64,000 bases of DNA from Petrotoga mexicana DSM 14811 (GCF_002895565.1 NZ_AZRN01000005.1:1-64000); one strand, 5' to 3'. Counted from the first letter of the stretch, positions 8,129 to 18,355 are shown. Notes: generated from the sequence alone by a model not told the origin. Numbers and translations are program-made.

Positions 8129-9142
8129 CTATAGGATCAATCCTTGAATAGCGTTAAAAAAATAACCTACAATAATGATACCCATGGTGCAGATTGCGAT
8201 AAATAGTGCCAAGAGCTCCGTTTTGACAGCTTTGCGCAACATAATCATAGATGGTATAGACAGCGTTGTGACCGCCATCATAAACGAAAGAACGGTGCCG
8301 AGATCAGCACCTTTAGATAATAGAGCTTCTGCAATTGGGATGACACCAAAGATGTCAGCATACATCGGTATACCGACAAGTGCGGCTAAAACGACTCCAA
8401 ACGGATTTTTACTACCGAGCACGGCGTTAATCCATTCCCCGGGAATCCAGTTGTGAATAATGGCGCCAATGCCTACACCGATCAGAATATATGGAAACAC
8501 CTTTTTAAAGGTGGACAGTATTTGGTCCTTAGAGTAAACCAGTCTATCCTTTCTCGTCAGGTTGGGTGCTTCTATATCTACATTTCCAGCCATCATAATA
8601 AAGCTTTCAACGTACTTTCCCATTCGTAACTTTTCTATAACCGTACCACCTACTACCGCGATAATCAATCCGAGTATTACATACACGACCGCGACTTTTG
8701 CTCCGAAAATACTCATAAGCAGAAGCAGTGAACCTAGGTCGACCATGGGGGAAGAGATAAGAAACGAGAAAGTTACCCCCACAGGAAGCCCTGCAGATGT
8801 AAATCCGATAAACAAAGGAATGGATGAACAAGAACAAAAAGGCGTTACCGTGCCTAGTAAAGCCGCGACAGAGTTAGCGCCAACACCTTGGAATCGACCT
8901 AATATTTTCTTACTCCGTTCTGGTGGAAAAAAGCTCTGAATGTAACTGATAAAGAAAATCAGTAAACACAGCAGTATGATTATCTTAATGACATCATATA
9001 GGAAAAACTCGATGCTACCACCTATGCGGGTAGATGTATCTACTCCTAGACCTGAAAGGATATTTTCAATCAAGGTATTAAGCCATTTCATGCCAAGAAG
9101 CTGATATTGAATAAATTCCCAAATCTCTTTTAATATTTGCAT
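8129..9142 (-). CDS. DUF318/UPF0718 family permease (ArsP-like)
   Basis: 337-residue integral membrane protein with about eight hydrophobic segments and the family motif GTVTPFCSCSSIPLFIGF (around 97-114), repeated in the second half by VGIPMYADIFGVIPIAEALL. Members have been linked to export of organoarsenicals and other metal(loid)s; the substrate cannot be told from sequence. The CSC cysteines are present. Preceded by a large palindromic operator 16 bases before the start, so probably repressor-controlled. Cysteine-rich and less AT-biased than its neighbours and beside an intron remnant, so possibly acquired. Confidence 0.85.
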   Translation of the reverse strand: MQILKEIWEFIQYQLLGMKWLNTLIENILSGLGVDTSTRIGGSIEFFLYDVIKIIILLCLLIFFISYIQSFFPPERSKKILGRFQGVGANSVAALLGTVTPFCSCSSIPLFIGFTSAGLPVGVTFSFLISSPMVDLGSLLLLMSIFGAKVAVVYVILGLIIAVVGGTVIEKLRMGKYVESFIMMAGNVDIEAPNLTRKDRLVYSKDQILSTFKKVFPYILIGVGIGAIIHNWIPGEWINAVLGSKNPFGVVLAALVGIPMYADIFGVIPIAEALLSKGADLGTVLSFMMAVTTLSIPSMIMLRKAVKTELLALFIAICTMGIIIVGYFFNAIQGLIL

Positions 9143-9157
9143 TCTAGGAAAACCTCA

Positions 9158-9205
9158 CATATAATAATAACATATCAAAAATATTTGATGTGTTATTATT
9201 ATATG
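9158..9205 (-). promoter_or_regulatory. Long palindromic operator upstream of permease
   Basis: Two 22-base arms (9158-9179 and 9184-9205) match at 21 of 22 positions around a 4-base centre; the middle reads ATCAAAAATATTTGAT. Such AT-rich imperfect palindromes with ATCAAA/TTTGAT half-sites resemble ArsR/SmtB operators. No regulator gene is adjacent, so the repressor must be encoded elsewhere. Confidence 0.75.
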
Positions 9206-9371
9206 AGTAAAATCAAAATTTGTCAATATGTTATGATTATAATCTTCAACTAGGACTTATAGCACAGGTGTTACACACTGTCCAGAAAGAGAATGTTTTT
9301 TATATGTCAGATCATAATTAGCTGCTATCAAAATAAATTATTGCAATTTATTATTCTTGAATACTTTTTAT

Positions 9372-9400
9372 TTGAAATTTTTCCCACATTGTTGTATAAT
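9372..9400 (+). promoter_or_regulatory. Sigma-70 promoter of ackA
   Basis: TTGAAA (9372-9377), 17-base spacer, TATAAT (9395-9400), 38 bases before the start codon. Near-consensus housekeeping promoter. Confidence 0.8.
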
Positions 9401-9438
9401 TTAACGGTTAAAAAATCGTCTAGGTTAGGAGGAAAAAC

Positions 9439-10644
9439 ATGAAGGTTTTAGTGATCAACTCAGGTAGTTCTTCAATTAAATATCAACTTCTTGAAATGGA
9501 TACAGAAAAAGTTTTAGCTAAAGGATTAGTCGAAAGAATAGGTATAGAAGGATCAAGAATCATCCACAGAAAAAACGAAGAAAAATATGTTATAGAGAAG
9601 GTTATAAAAAATCATGAAGAAGGATTAAAAGAAGTTTTAGATCTCTTAACTTCTGAAGATTACAAGGTCATTTCGTCTCTAAACGAAATAGATGCGGTTG
9701 GACACAGAGTGGTGCACGGGGGCGAACGATTTTCTTCTTCTGTTATTATTGATAAGGAGTCTTTGGATGCAATTGAAATGATGTCATTTTTGGCACCTTT
9801 GCACAATCCAGCAAATGTCATGGGAATAAAGGCGGCGATGGAGCTTTTACCCAATGTTCCACAAATCGCGGTATTTGATACTTCTTTCCACCAAACTATG
9901 CCAAAAACATCTTTCTTGTATGCAATTCCTTATGAGTACTACGAAAAATACAAGATACGACGTTATGGGTTCCACGGGACAAGTCATAAATATGTTTCAA
10001 GAAGGGCAGCTGAGATATTGGGAAAAGATATAAAAACACTTAAAATCATAACCTCACACATTGGAAATGGAGCATCCATTGCCGCTGTAAAAAATGGTGA
10101 ATCTTTCGACACTTCAATGGGATTCACTCCTTTAGAGGGTTTGGTTATGGGAACAAGAAGTGGGGATATAGATCCTGCTATTGTTTCATTTCTGGCTCAA
10201 GAAGAGGGATTAACAGCAAAAGAAGTAGTAGAAATATTGAACAATAAAAGTGGAGTCTATGGAATAACGAAAGGTTTCTCAAGTGATATGAGGGATATTG
10301 AAGATAAAGCATTAGAAGGAGACAAAGTTTGTCGGCTTGCACTTGATATTTATGAGTATAGGATAGCCAAGTATATTGGAGCTTATGCGGCAGCGATGAA
10401 CGGGGTAGATGTTATCGTGTTTACCGCTGGTGTAGGAGAGAATTCTCCAGTAACAAGGGAAGAAATATGTGAAAAGTATTTAACTTATCTTGGTGTAAAG
10501 ATAGATAAAGAGAAAAATAATTTTAAAGGCTTAGAAAGGGTTATAAGTACTCCTGATTCTAAGGTAACAGTGTTGGTAGTTCCTACAAACGAAGAGCTTA
10601 TGATAGCAAGAGAGACAAAAGAATTAGTTTCAACAAAAAATTAA
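9439..10644 (+). CDS. ackA: Acetate kinase
   Basis: 401 residues, the usual length. Interconverts acetyl phosphate plus ADP with acetate plus ATP, the final substrate-level phosphorylation step of fermentation. Diagnostic ASKHA blocks: [15 protein letters not shown] at the N terminus, [10 protein letters not shown] (about 86-95), [28 protein letters not shown], and [10 protein letters not shown] near the C terminus. Stand-alone gene with a strong promoter 38 bases upstream, TTAGGAGGAAAAAC ribosome site, and a terminator after the stop. It fits with the hydrogenase: acetate and H2 are coupled fermentation products. Confidence 0.97.
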   Translation: MKVLVINSGSSSIKYQLLEMDTEKVLAKGLVERIGIEGSRIIHRKNEEKYVIEKVIKNHEEGLKEVLDLLTSEDYKVISSLNEIDAVGHRVVHGGERFSSSVIIDKESLDAIEMMSFLAPLHNPANVMGIKAAMELLPNVPQIAVFDTSFHQTMPKTSFLYAIPYEYYEKYKIRRYGFHGTSHKYVSRRAAEILGKDIKTLKIITSHIGNGASIAAVKNGESFDTSMGFTPLEGLVMGTRSGDIDPAIVSFLAQEEGLTAKEVVEILNNKSGVYGITKGFSSDMRDIEDKALEGDKVCRLALDIYEYRIAKYIGAYAAAMNGVDVIVFTAGVGENSPVTREEICEKYLTYLGVKIDKEKNNFKGLERVISTPDSKVTVLVVPTNEELMIARETKELVSTKN

Positions 10645-10671
10645 ATTCTAAAATATTGTATTAAATTAATG

Positions 10672-10712
10672 AAACTGTAGAGCAACTAATAAGTTAGCTC
10701 TACAGTTTTTTT
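10672..10712 (+). terminator. Intrinsic terminator between ackA and metA
   Basis: 12-bp perfect stem AAACTGTAGAGC / GCTCTACAGTTT, loop of 13, then T-run. Because the stem ends in AAA/TTT it could also work for metA from the other side. Confidence 0.88.
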
Positions 10713-10723
10713 AGAACTGATTA

Positions 10724-11662
10724 TCAAAAAATTGCTTCGTCAATATTATCAAGATTGTATGGGGTTTGTTGATAAACATAGTAATTTAACCAATTGTTGA
10801 ATAAAATATAAGCATGACTTCGCCATCTTACTACGGGACGTTTTTCTGGATCATCATGTGGGAAGTAGTTTACAGGGATATCAATGTCCATACCTTTTTC
10901 TAAATCACGATAGTATTCTTTTTTTAAAACCTCTGGATCGTATTCCGGGTGTCCTGTAACAAAAACTTGCCTACCATCTTTTCTTTCAACTAAATAAACA
11001 CCAGCTTTTTTAGATTCAGCTAGGATTATTAGTTCTTTTATAGGTTCAATATCTTCCCTTTTAATCTGGGTATGTCTAGAATGAGGAACCCAAAACGTAT
11101 CATCAAACCCTCTAACCAATGGCGAGTCTTCACAACTTACCGAATGCTCGAATACACCGAATATCTTCTTTGAGACATGATATTTGTTTATACCATAATG
11201 ATAGTACAACCCCGCTTGAGCACCCCAACAAATATGAAGAGTAGAGAACACATTTTTCTTTGACCATTCCATCACTTCTTTCAGCTCTTCCCAATAATCC
11301 ACTTGTTCAAAATCAAGAGTTTCAACAGGGGCTCCTGTAATGATTAATCCGTCAAACTTTCTGTGATTTATCTGATCAAAAGATTTATAAAAGGTGTCTA
11401 AGTACTCTTGCGATACGTTTTTGTGGCTATGTGATACCATCTTTAAAAGCACTACATTTACTTGCAAAGGGGTGTTTCCTAACAAGCGCAATAATTGAGT
11501 TTCGGCAACTATCTTGTTCGGCATTAGATTCAAAATAACAATCTCTAAAGGTCTTATATCTTGATGTATCGCCCTCTCTTCAGTCATTAGAAATATGTTT
11601 TCTTTTCTCAATACATCTGCAGCAGGTAAGTTTTCAGGTATTTTTATAGGCACTTTTAACAC
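10724..11662 (-). CDS. metAA: Homoserine O-acyltransferase, probably acetyl-specific
   Basis: 312-residue MetA family enzyme activating homoserine for methionine synthesis. Catalytic Cys lies in [12 protein letters not shown] (about 144), the His in FVTGHPEYD. The residue equivalent to E. coli Gly111, which sets acyl-CoA preference, is Glu114 here (TGAPVE), as in acetyl-CoA-using members; so homoserine O-acetyltransferase is predicted. That agrees with the gene directly upstream in the same operon, an O-acetylhomoserine sulfhydrylase. Ribosome site AAAGGAG before the GTG/ATG start region; spacing to metY is 39 bases. Confidence 0.9.
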   Translation of the reverse strand: MLKVPIKIPENLPAADVLRKENIFLMTEERAIHQDIRPLEIVILNLMPNKIVAETQLLRLLGNTPLQVNVVLLKMVSHSHKNVSQEYLDTFYKSFDQINHRKFDGLIITGAPVETLDFEQVDYWEELKEVMEWSKKNVFSTLHICWGAQAGLYYHYGINKYHVSKKIFGVFEHSVSCEDSPLVRGFDDTFWVPHSRHTQIKREDIEPIKELIILAESKKAGVYLVERKDGRQVFVTGHPEYDPEVLKKEYYRDLEKGMDIDIPVNYFPHDDPEKRPVVRWRSHAYILFNNWLNYYVYQQTPYNLDNIDEAIF

Positions 11663-11701
11663 TCCTTTCGTTCTGTCCCGGATGAACTTAAAAAATGGTT
11701 A

Positions 11702-12991
11702 TTAATTACTAGTTGCTTTAGTTAGAGCTGAATCAATATCCTCGATCAAATCTTCTATGTCTTCTATCCCAATGGATAGTCTAATCATATCAGGACTTAC
11801 CCCAGAAGCCAACTGTTCTTCTTCACTTAACTGCCCATGCGTAGTACTAGCCGGATGAACGGCGAGTGATCGAACATCCCCAACATTAGCAACATGGGAA
11901 AATATTCTTAACCCTTCAATAAACCTTTTTCCTGCTTCTACTCCACCTTTTACTCCAAAGGAAAGCATGCCTCCAAAACCATGTTTTAGATATTTAATTG
12001 CATTTTTATGAGTTTTATGATTTATCAATCCCGGATAATTTACCCAACTCACCCTCGAATCCCCGGATAGAAATTCTGCAATTTTCATTGCGTTAGAACA
12101 ATGTCTTTCCATTCTCAAACTCAATGTTTCAATGCCCTGCAATATTAAAAAAGAATTGAAAGGACTTATTGAAGTACCTAGATCTCTTAACCATTGGGAA
12201 CGAGCTTTCGAGATATAGGCAGAGTTGCCAAATCTTTTATAAAAGCTTATCCCATGAAAAGCAGGGTCTTCTTCAGTTAACATACCGAATTTACCATTGT
12301 TCCAGTCGAAATTTCCACTATCAACGATAATTCCACCAATTGAATTACCGTGCCCGTTCAAATATTTGGTTAAAGAGTGAACAACGATATCAGCACCAAA
12401 TTCGAAAGGTTTGCACAGGTAAGGTGTGGCGAAGGTGTTATCTACGATCAAAGGAATACCATTCTCATGAGCTATCTTAGAAATCCGCTCAAAATCAGGT
12501 ACAGAAAGTTCGGGATTCCCGATAGTTTCCACATAAACCGCCTTTGTCCGATTATTTATATTATTTTTCAAGCTATCCATATCGTCAATATCAAAGAAGT
12601 TGGGCTTTATTCCAAATTTACTCAAAGAATTTTTGAATAATGTGAATGTTCCACCATACAAAGAGCTTGCTGTAAGTATTTCATCCCCTTCTTCCATAAT
12701 GTTTAACACCGCTATCGCTTCTGCAGCTTGCCCCGAGGAAGTGGCTAAAGCACCTACACCACCTTCCAAAGCAGCAACTCTTTTCTCCAACACATCGGTC
12801 GTTGGGTTCATTATACGTGTATATATATTCCCGGATTCTTCCATGTTGAAAAGCCTAAGGGCATGAGCTGAGTCTTCAAAGGTATAAGATGAAGTCTGGT
12901 AAATTGGTACTACGTTAGCCCCGGTGGTTGGCTCTTTTTCAAAACCCGCATGAACCATTAAAGTATCAAAGTTGTGATTTCTTTCTTCCAT
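11702..12991 (-). CDS. metY: O-acetylhomoserine sulfhydrylase
   Basis: 429-residue PLP enzyme of the Cys/Met metabolism family; makes homocysteine from O-acetylhomoserine and sulfide. Seen: substrate region YTRIMNPT (about 61), [11 protein letters not shown] phosphate loop, [12 protein letters not shown], and the PLP lysine in [13 protein letters not shown] (about 210). ATG at 12991 chosen over an in-frame one at 13006, because AGGAGG lies between the two. First gene of metY-metA. The leader contains a long array of repeats and small hairpins; I could not recognise a SAM riboswitch in it. Confidence 0.93.
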   Translation of the reverse strand: MEERNHNFDTLMVHAGFEKEPTTGANVVPIYQTSSYTFEDSAHALRLFNMEESGNIYTRIMNPTTDVLEKRVAALEGGVGALATSSGQAAEAIAVLNIMEEGDEILTASSLYGGTFTLFKNSLSKFGIKPNFFDIDDMDSLKNNINNRTKAVYVETIGNPELSVPDFERISKIAHENGIPLIVDNTFATPYLCKPFEFGADIVVHSLTKYLNGHGNSIGGIIVDSGNFDWNNGKFGMLTEEDPAFHGISFYKRFGNSAYISKARSQWLRDLGTSISPFNSFLILQGIETLSLRMERHCSNAMKIAEFLSGDSRVSWVNYPGLINHKTHKNAIKYLKHGFGGMLSFGVKGGVEAGKRFIEGLRIFSHVANVGDVRSLAVHPASTTHGQLSEEEQLASGVSPDMIRLSIGIEDIEDLIEDIDSALTKATSN

Positions 12992-13039
12992 GTTTTTCCT
13001 CCTCATTTGTTTAAAATTATAGTGATTTGAGAAACTCTA

Positions 13040-13345
13040 AAACTTGTGTTAGCGCCCCTTTGCCGAATCGTTAAGGGGTAAACCCCTTAAGATCCCCGTG
13101 CATCATTTGCTTCGCAAATGAGAATTTGGATATTACTTCTAAAGCATTATGAAAATGCTTTTTGCATAAAACGGCAAAAGCTTCGCAAAGGTATTATAAA
13201 GAACCATTTTGCACAAAGCTGCAAAAAAACATAGTTTGCACAATACAGCAAACTCTCCTCACCCAGAAGGATGAAAGAGTTTCAACCTCTTTACCCTACT
13301 TCCCACCCATAAGGAAGGAGGACTAAGGCTCCATTCCCACAAGGT
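13040..13345 (-). repeat. Composite repeat block upstream of metY
   Basis: Most of the 13.0-13.47 kb gap. It holds the TAGCGCCCCTTTGCC core (13050 on), the TTAAGGGG-TAAA-CCCCTTAA hairpin (13071-13090), three to four small stem-loops built on TTTGC...GCAAA (TTTGCTTCGCAAA near 13110, others near 13190-13255), and a diverged second unit with CCCACCCATAAGGA (around 13300). Same modules as upstream of hydA, hydC and infA. Confidence 0.8.
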
Positions 13346-13418
13346 TGAAGTAAGGCTTCTGTCAACAGCCAGATTAATGAGATTTTTAACGGTAAAGTGG
13401 CAATTTTTACCTCTAAAG

Positions 13419-13427
13419 TGTTATAAT
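13419..13427 (+). promoter_or_regulatory. Extended -10 promoter for lspA operon
   Basis: TGTTATAAT, 41 bases before the lspA start, in extended -10 form; -35 weak. Confidence 0.5.
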
Positions 13428-13468
13428 CAATAACAGCTGTAATAAAGTAAAAAGAAGGGATTAAGTAA

Positions 13469-13912
13469 ATGAATTGGGTTATACCTATTATTATCTTTTT
13501 TGACCAATTAACTAAAAAACTTTCAGAAACGTTTCTTCTAGAAAATACCATTAAAATTGGATTTTTTCAATTGACTTATGTTGAAAACACAGGCATTGCC
13601 TTTGGACTTTTTAAAGGCATGGCTTTGTTTCATGGAATCTTCTCTACACTAATAGTAATTTTTCTTTTTATCTTAAAAGAAAAATATAAGTTTTTTAATA
13701 CTTCATTTGACTTGGGTATCACTTTTATCATAGGAGGAGCTTTAGGTAATATCTTTGATAGAATCAGGTTAGGATACGTTGTAGATATGATATATTGGCC
13801 AAACTTTTCTATATTCAACGTAGCTGATATATTCGTGACTTTTGGTGGCGTGATTTTATTATACCATTTTTTTAAAAGGAGCAAATATGGAAAAAAGAAT
13901 GTACAAAGTTGA
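13469..13912 (+). CDS. lspA: Lipoprotein signal peptidase (signal peptidase II)
   Basis: 147-residue inner-membrane aspartyl protease that removes signal peptides from diacylglyceryl prolipoproteins. Four hydrophobic segments. Family motifs: FDQLTK near the N terminus, YVENTGIAFG (about 36-45), GGALGNIFDRIRLGYVVDM with one catalytic Asp, and FNVADI with the other. First gene of a tightly packed operon; its last 26 bases overlap the next gene. Ribosome site GAAGGGA. Basic C-terminal tail as usual. Confidence 0.93.
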   Translation: MNWVIPIIIFFDQLTKKLSETFLLENTIKIGFFQLTYVENTGIAFGLFKGMALFHGIFSTLIVIFLFILKEKYKFFNTSFDLGITFIIGGALGNIFDRIRLGYVVDMIYWPNFSIFNVADIFVTFGGVILLYHFFKRSKYGKKNVQS

Positions 13913-14846
13913 AAAAGAAGATGAACAAAAAAGGCTCGACGTATACATCGTCGAAAAAATGCCTATTGAAATTTCTAGGAATCTCATCCAAAACGCAATA
14001 ATTAAAGGACAAATTACCGTCAACGGATCTCAAAAGAAACCTCATTACAAAGTTAAACAAGGCGACGAAATTCAAATAGATTTTCATGAAGTGGTAGAAG
14101 AAACCAAAGAAGAGGAAATCTTACCAGAAAATATACCATTGAATATACTGTATGAAGATGAGGAATTAATCGTCATTAACAAACCTGCTGGTTTGATAGT
14201 ACATCCAACACCGAGTATTAAAACTGGTACTTTGGTTAACGCCCTAATGTACCATGTAAAGGATCTTGACAAAAAGATGCAAGATCCTACTAGATTAGGA
14301 ATTGTTCATAGATTGGACAAAGAAACCTCTGGTGTGTTAGTCGTAGCAAAAAATGCTTTTTCACATCACTTACTTTCAAAAGAATTCAAGGAAAGAAAGA
14401 CAATGAAATACTATTTAGCCCTAATTGAAGGAACACTGAAAGAAAAAGAAGGAGAAATAAACTTACCTTTGGGAAGACATCCTATTTTAAGGCACAAAAG
14501 GGCTGTTGTGTACAACGGAAGAGAAGCGTTAACTGAATACAAAGTGTTAAAAGAATTTGAAGATCTTGCCACGTTGGTTTGGATAAGGCTTAAAACAGGA
14601 AGAACCCATCAAATCAGAGTGCATTTCAAATACATCGGTAATCCAGTAATCGGGGATTCTTTGTATGGAAAAAATAAAATAGAAAAGAATCTTCAAATAC
14701 CTGTAGACAGACAAATGCTCCATGCATTGAAATTAGGTTTTTACCACCCAAAAAGTAACGAATGGATGGAATTTTTGGCTCCCTTACCCGATGATTTTAA
14801 AAATCTGTTGATCTCTCTAACAAACCTAAAAGGGCGAAATTCTTGA
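13887..14846 (+). CDS. rluD: RluD-family pseudouridine synthase
   Basis: 319 residues. N-terminal S4-like RNA-binding domain (about 8-70: KRLDVYIVEK...VNG) then the catalytic RluA/RluD domain with the hallmark GIVHRLDKETSGVLVVAK (Asp about 138) and GRTHQIRVHF. Modifies uridines in large-subunit rRNA; which ones is not decidable here. Start at 13887 has AAAGGAG seven bases upstream, inside lspA. The lspA-rluD pairing is common in bacteria. Confidence 0.9.
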   Translation: MEKRMYKVEKEDEQKRLDVYIVEKMPIEISRNLIQNAIIKGQITVNGSQKKPHYKVKQGDEIQIDFHEVVEETKEEEILPENIPLNILYEDEELIVINKPAGLIVHPTPSIKTGTLVNALMYHVKDLDKKMQDPTRLGIVHRLDKETSGVLVVAKNAFSHHLLSKEFKERKTMKYYLALIEGTLKEKEGEINLPLGRHPILRHKRAVVYNGREALTEYKVLKEFEDLATLVWIRLKTGRTHQIRVHFKYIGNPVIGDSLYGKNKIEKNLQIPVDRQMLHALKLGFYHPKSNEWMEFLAPLPDDFKNLLISLTNLKGRNS

Positions 14847-14860
14847 CGGAGGACCTGCTA

Positions 14861-17269
14861 GTGAAGATCTTAGGACCCGTGGTAACTTCAAAAAGTATTG
14901 GTAAATCCTATCTTCAGCTAAGGGACCTTTTTCCCATAGCAAAAAGGTATGGGTTCAATTGCATAGTCCTATCAGAACCGCACCCAAGATCATGGGTGAG
15001 TTTTATCGCTCATGCCCAAAAGTACAGAATTAAGCCAATAATCCTATATGAAACGGTAGACGGCAAGTACTTATTGCAAACAAACAATGATATTAGATCA
15101 GCTATAATGCATTACAACGGATTAGGAAACAACCTAAGATTGAAAAAAATCGAAATGGATCTTCCCTACGTGAAGTATCCAACTGCCGTTTTAAAAGATA
15201 TATTTAAAGATGAAGAATCTCTTTGTATCAAAGACGGTTTAAAATATCAAAATGAACTATCTATTTTCTCAAATATAGAAACTTATTACAATATAGGAAA
15301 CTATAGATTTGATGAATACAAAGTCGCTGACTATAATTTAACGGATATTATTTCACAAAAAGACCTAACCTTAGAAGAAAAAAGACGATTATCCTACGAG
15401 TTGGAAATAATAAAAAAGCTAGGGGTAAAAAATTATATTTTAACGGTAAAAAAAGTCGTTGACACCGCTAAAAAAAATGGCATCTCTGTTGGACCCGGAA
15501 GAGGCTCCGCTGTAGGTTCTTTCTTAGTTTATAAATTGGGAATAACTAAGGTGAATCCTATTGAATACGATCTCCTGTTCGAAAGATTTCTAAACGAATA
15601 CAGGCATGAATTACCCGATATAGACCTGGATATCGATGCGGAAAAAAGAGTTGATCTAATAAAGGCTTTGCAAAAAGAAGTGGGAGAATATAAGATCTCT
15701 CAAATCAGGACCTACTCCACCATGAAAATCAAATCTGCTTTAAAAAAGACAGAAGAACTACTTGGATACAATTTAGAAGCTAAAATAAACGCTCCAATAA
15801 GAAGTAAAGAGAACATCGATAAATTCAAATCTTTATCAAAAAAAGATAAAACCTTTTTTTATGTCGCTTACTATCTTGAAGGAATAGAAGTGGCAGAGTC
15901 TGTTCATGCAGCGGGTTTGATAATTTCCCAAAATGACCTTAGAACCTTTTCTCCCATTGAAAAAAAGGAAATACCCATAATAGAATGGGAAATGTCTGAT
16001 TTAAAATATTTAGGAGTGGAAAAGTTCGACATTTTAGCTTTGGACACGTTGACCTTCTTAAAAAAATTACAGATAGAAGAAAAATACCGAGAACTTAGCG
16101 ATTCAAAAACTTTCCATTACCTATCCAAAGGATTGACAAAAGGTATCTTCCAATTGGACTCAACATTAGGGCAAAAATTAACCCAAAGAATAAAACCTAA
16201 AGATTTTGAAGAGCTAATCTTACTCTTAGCCATCAACAGACCCGGACCCCTTGAATCCGGGATGATAGATCAATACGTTAATGAAGACTCACCAGAATAT
16301 TTGAAAAAAATCTTCCCCGAGACAAAGGGCGTCTTAGTTTACCAAGAACAGATAATGAAAATTGCTCAAATCTTAGGAGGATTTTCTCCACAAGAATCAG
16401 ATTTGTTGAGAAAGGCAGTATCTAAAAAAGAAAAAGACAAAATCACAACCTTCAAAACCAAATTTATTACCAACGCCTCAAAAAAGATAGGCGAAAAAGA
16501 AGCAACCTTGTTGTTTTCTCAGATAGAAAACTTTGCTCAGTATGCCTTTAATAAATCTCATGCGGTAGCTTATGCTCACATCACATACTGGTTATCAGAA
16601 AAAAAATTCAAAGATCCTTCACATTTCTTCTTAGAATATGTTAAAATAAAAGGCATTGATATTGATATAATAAATGAAGCATCGCTTTTAGGAATAAAAA
16701 TAAAGTTACCAGACATTAGATATCCATTTGGTTTGGCTAGTAAAACAGATCTAATACTGCCTTTGTATATAATTAAAGGAATAGGTAAAAATATTTCTCA
16801 TATATTTGAAGAAGCGAAATTCTCAAGCTTAGAAGATTTTTTTAATTTCATAATTAACAAAAATATCAATAGAAATATTGTGGAATTAATAATCAAATCC
16901 GGCGCATTAGATTATTTCAACAACAACCGTAAAAATCTACTAAGAGAAACCACTCAACGGATGAAAGGAAAAGTTCAACAGTTAGAAGATATAAAAAGTA
17001 CGTTATTTGGAGAGAGAGAACAAAAATCAACTAAAAAGGTTGAAACAACCTTACAAGACTACGCGCAATACGAAATAGAATGTATAGGATTTCCATTGAG
17101 TTTAATGTCCCAAAAAGGGCTATCTAATACGTTGATAGATAAATATCTAAATAGACAAAAGGTATACCTTGATGGTTATGTCTACAGAGATTTTATAGTA
17201 GATAACTCTGCTATGATCTATTCAAGAGTTTATAACAAAAACTTAAAAAGGCTTATAAAACACATTTAA
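14861..17269 (+). CDS. dnaE: DNA polymerase III alpha subunit, short DnaE type
   Basis: About 802 residues, much shorter than the usual 1100-1200 of DnaE but similar to the short Thermotoga DnaE. The polymerase core is intact: GPGRGSAVGSFLVYKLG, then LPDIDLDID with two catalytic Asp, KFDILALDTLT with the third, HAAGLIIS, AFNKSHAVAYA. The N-terminal PHP domain is degenerate: no HxHS-type metal motif. The C terminus ends soon after the helix-hairpin-helix region, so OB-fold and tau-binding parts seem missing or minimal. GTG at 14861 is preferred to TTG at 14843 because GGAGGA lies just before it. Probably an auxiliary polymerase beside PolC (inference). Confidence 0.88.
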   Translation: MKILGPVVTSKSIGKSYLQLRDLFPIAKRYGFNCIVLSEPHPRSWVSFIAHAQKYRIKPIILYETVDGKYLLQTNNDIRSAIMHYNGLGNNLRLKKIEMDLPYVKYPTAVLKDIFKDEESLCIKDGLKYQNELSIFSNIETYYNIGNYRFDEYKVADYNLTDIISQKDLTLEEKRRLSYELEIIKKLGVKNYILTVKKVVDTAKKNGISVGPGRGSAVGSFLVYKLGITKVNPIEYDLLFERFLNEYRHELPDIDLDIDAEKRVDLIKALQKEVGEYKISQIRTYSTMKIKSALKKTEELLGYNLEAKINAPIRSKENIDKFKSLSKKDKTFFYVAYYLEGIEVAESVHAAGLIISQNDLRTFSPIEKKEIPIIEWEMSDLKYLGVEKFDILALDTLTFLKKLQIEEKYRELSDSKTFHYLSKGLTKGIFQLDSTLGQKLTQRIKPKDFEELILLLAINRPGPLESGMIDQYVNEDSPEYLKKIFPETKGVLVYQEQIMKIAQILGGFSPQESDLLRKAVSKKEKDKITTFKTKFITNASKKIGEKEATLLFSQIENFAQYAFNKSHAVAYAHITYWLSEKKFKDPSHFFLEYVKIKGIDIDIINEASLLGIKIKLPDIRYPFGLASKTDLILPLYIIKGIGKNISHIFEEAKFSSLEDFFNFIINKNINRNIVELIIKSGALDYFNNNRKNLLRETTQRMKGKVQQLEDIKSTLFGEREQKSTKKVETTLQDYAQYEIECIGFPLSLMSQKGLSNTLIDKYLNRQKVYLDGYVYRDFIVDNSAMIYSRVYNKNLKRLIKHI

Positions 17270-17293
17270 ATTCCGATTTTGAGAAGGGAAAAA

Positions 17294-18355
17294 ATGAAAA
17301 TCAATATTTTATCAATAGCTGAGAAATACCCTGGTCAAGGGGTATATTCTGCTACCTTAGATCACAAATACATTTTAAAAAAATATAGTGATTACACGAT
17401 ATATGAGAACAAAATTTTAGGGAATTATGATGTTTTACATATCCATACTCTCAACATAAAAAGCTTCTTATCGTTGCTAAAGAATAAGAAAAAATCTTTT
17501 TGTGTGATTTCCGCTCACATAGTTCCTAATTCATTGAAAGGAAGTATAAAATTCAATAAACTATGGTTACCTTTTTTCAATAGATATTTAAAATATTTCT
17601 ATAACTCTTCTGACTGCATTTTAGCCGTTAGTGAAGAGACCAAAAATGAATTGATTAAGGATCTCCAGATAAATCCAAATAAAATTGTGGTCTTCAGAAA
17701 CTTTGTCATAAAAGAATTATTTTTCACAAAGCCGGAGGAAAAATACAACAAAAAATCTTATTTAAGAAAAAAACACGGGTATAATGATGATGATTTCATA
17801 ATTTTGGGTGCCGGACAAATACAACCCAGAAAAGGTATAACAGATTTTGTGGAAACCGCTAAACGATTACAGAACATGAAGTTCATTTGGACCGGTGGAA
17901 TGCCTTTTAAACAGTTCACCGAGGGTTATGAAGAAATGAACATATTGATAAAAAAGGCTCCTAATAATGTTAATTTTACCGGAACCATAAACAGAGAAAA
18001 AATGATCGATTATTATTCTTTATCCGACATTTTCTTCTCTCCTTCCTTTCATGAAACCTTTGGCTTGGTTGTAATTGAAGCAGCTGGAAGTGGTTTACCT
18101 TTAGTTCTTAGAGATTTACCAGTTTACAAACAAATATTTTCTCCTAACTATTTATCTGGTAATTCAGTGGAAGATTTTGTTGAGATTATCAAAAAACTTA
18201 ATATTAACAAAAAGCTATATGCTGAATACGAGAAAAAATCTTACCAATTATTTGAAAATTATAGTGATGAAAAGGCCTTTATAAAATTAAAAAATATCTA
18301 TGAAGAAGGTATAAAGCAAAAAATCCATACAGGAGGAAAAAATGTCCGAAGATAA
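17294..18355 (+). CDS. Glycosyltransferase family 4
   Basis: 353-residue GT-B fold retaining glycosyltransferase. C-terminal donor domain: LGAGQIQPRKGITDFVE (about 166-182), and FFSPSFHETFGLVVIEAAGSGLP, the E-x7-E family motif. The acceptor is unknown; family members transfer sugars to diacylglycerol or polyprenyl lipids. It overlaps the following flippase-like gene by 14 bases, which suggests joint action on a glycolipid or phospholipid in the membrane. ATG 17294 chosen over TTG 17279 because GAGAAGGG falls between them. Confidence 0.88.
   Translation: MKINILSIAEKYPGQGVYSATLDHKYILKKYSDYTIYENKILGNYDVLHIHTLNIKSFLSLLKNKKKSFCVISAHIVPNSLKGSIKFNKLWLPFFNRYLKYFYNSSDCILAVSEETKNELIKDLQINPNKIVVFRNFVIKELFFTKPEEKYNKKSYLRKKHGYNDDDFIILGAGQIQPRKGITDFVETAKRLQNMKFIWTGGMPFKQFTEGYEEMNILIKKAPNNVNFTGTINREKMIDYYSLSDIFFSPSFHETFGLVVIEAAGSGLPLVLRDLPVYKQIFSPNYLSGNSVEDFVEIIKKLNINKKLYAEYEKKSYQLFENYSDEKAFIKLKNIYEEGIKQKIHTGGKNVRR

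Noticed and set aside
13007-13468. Possible SAM riboswitch before metY
   Set aside because: The stem-loops there are copies of the dispersed repeat modules; I could not find the conserved SAM-riboswitch core segments.
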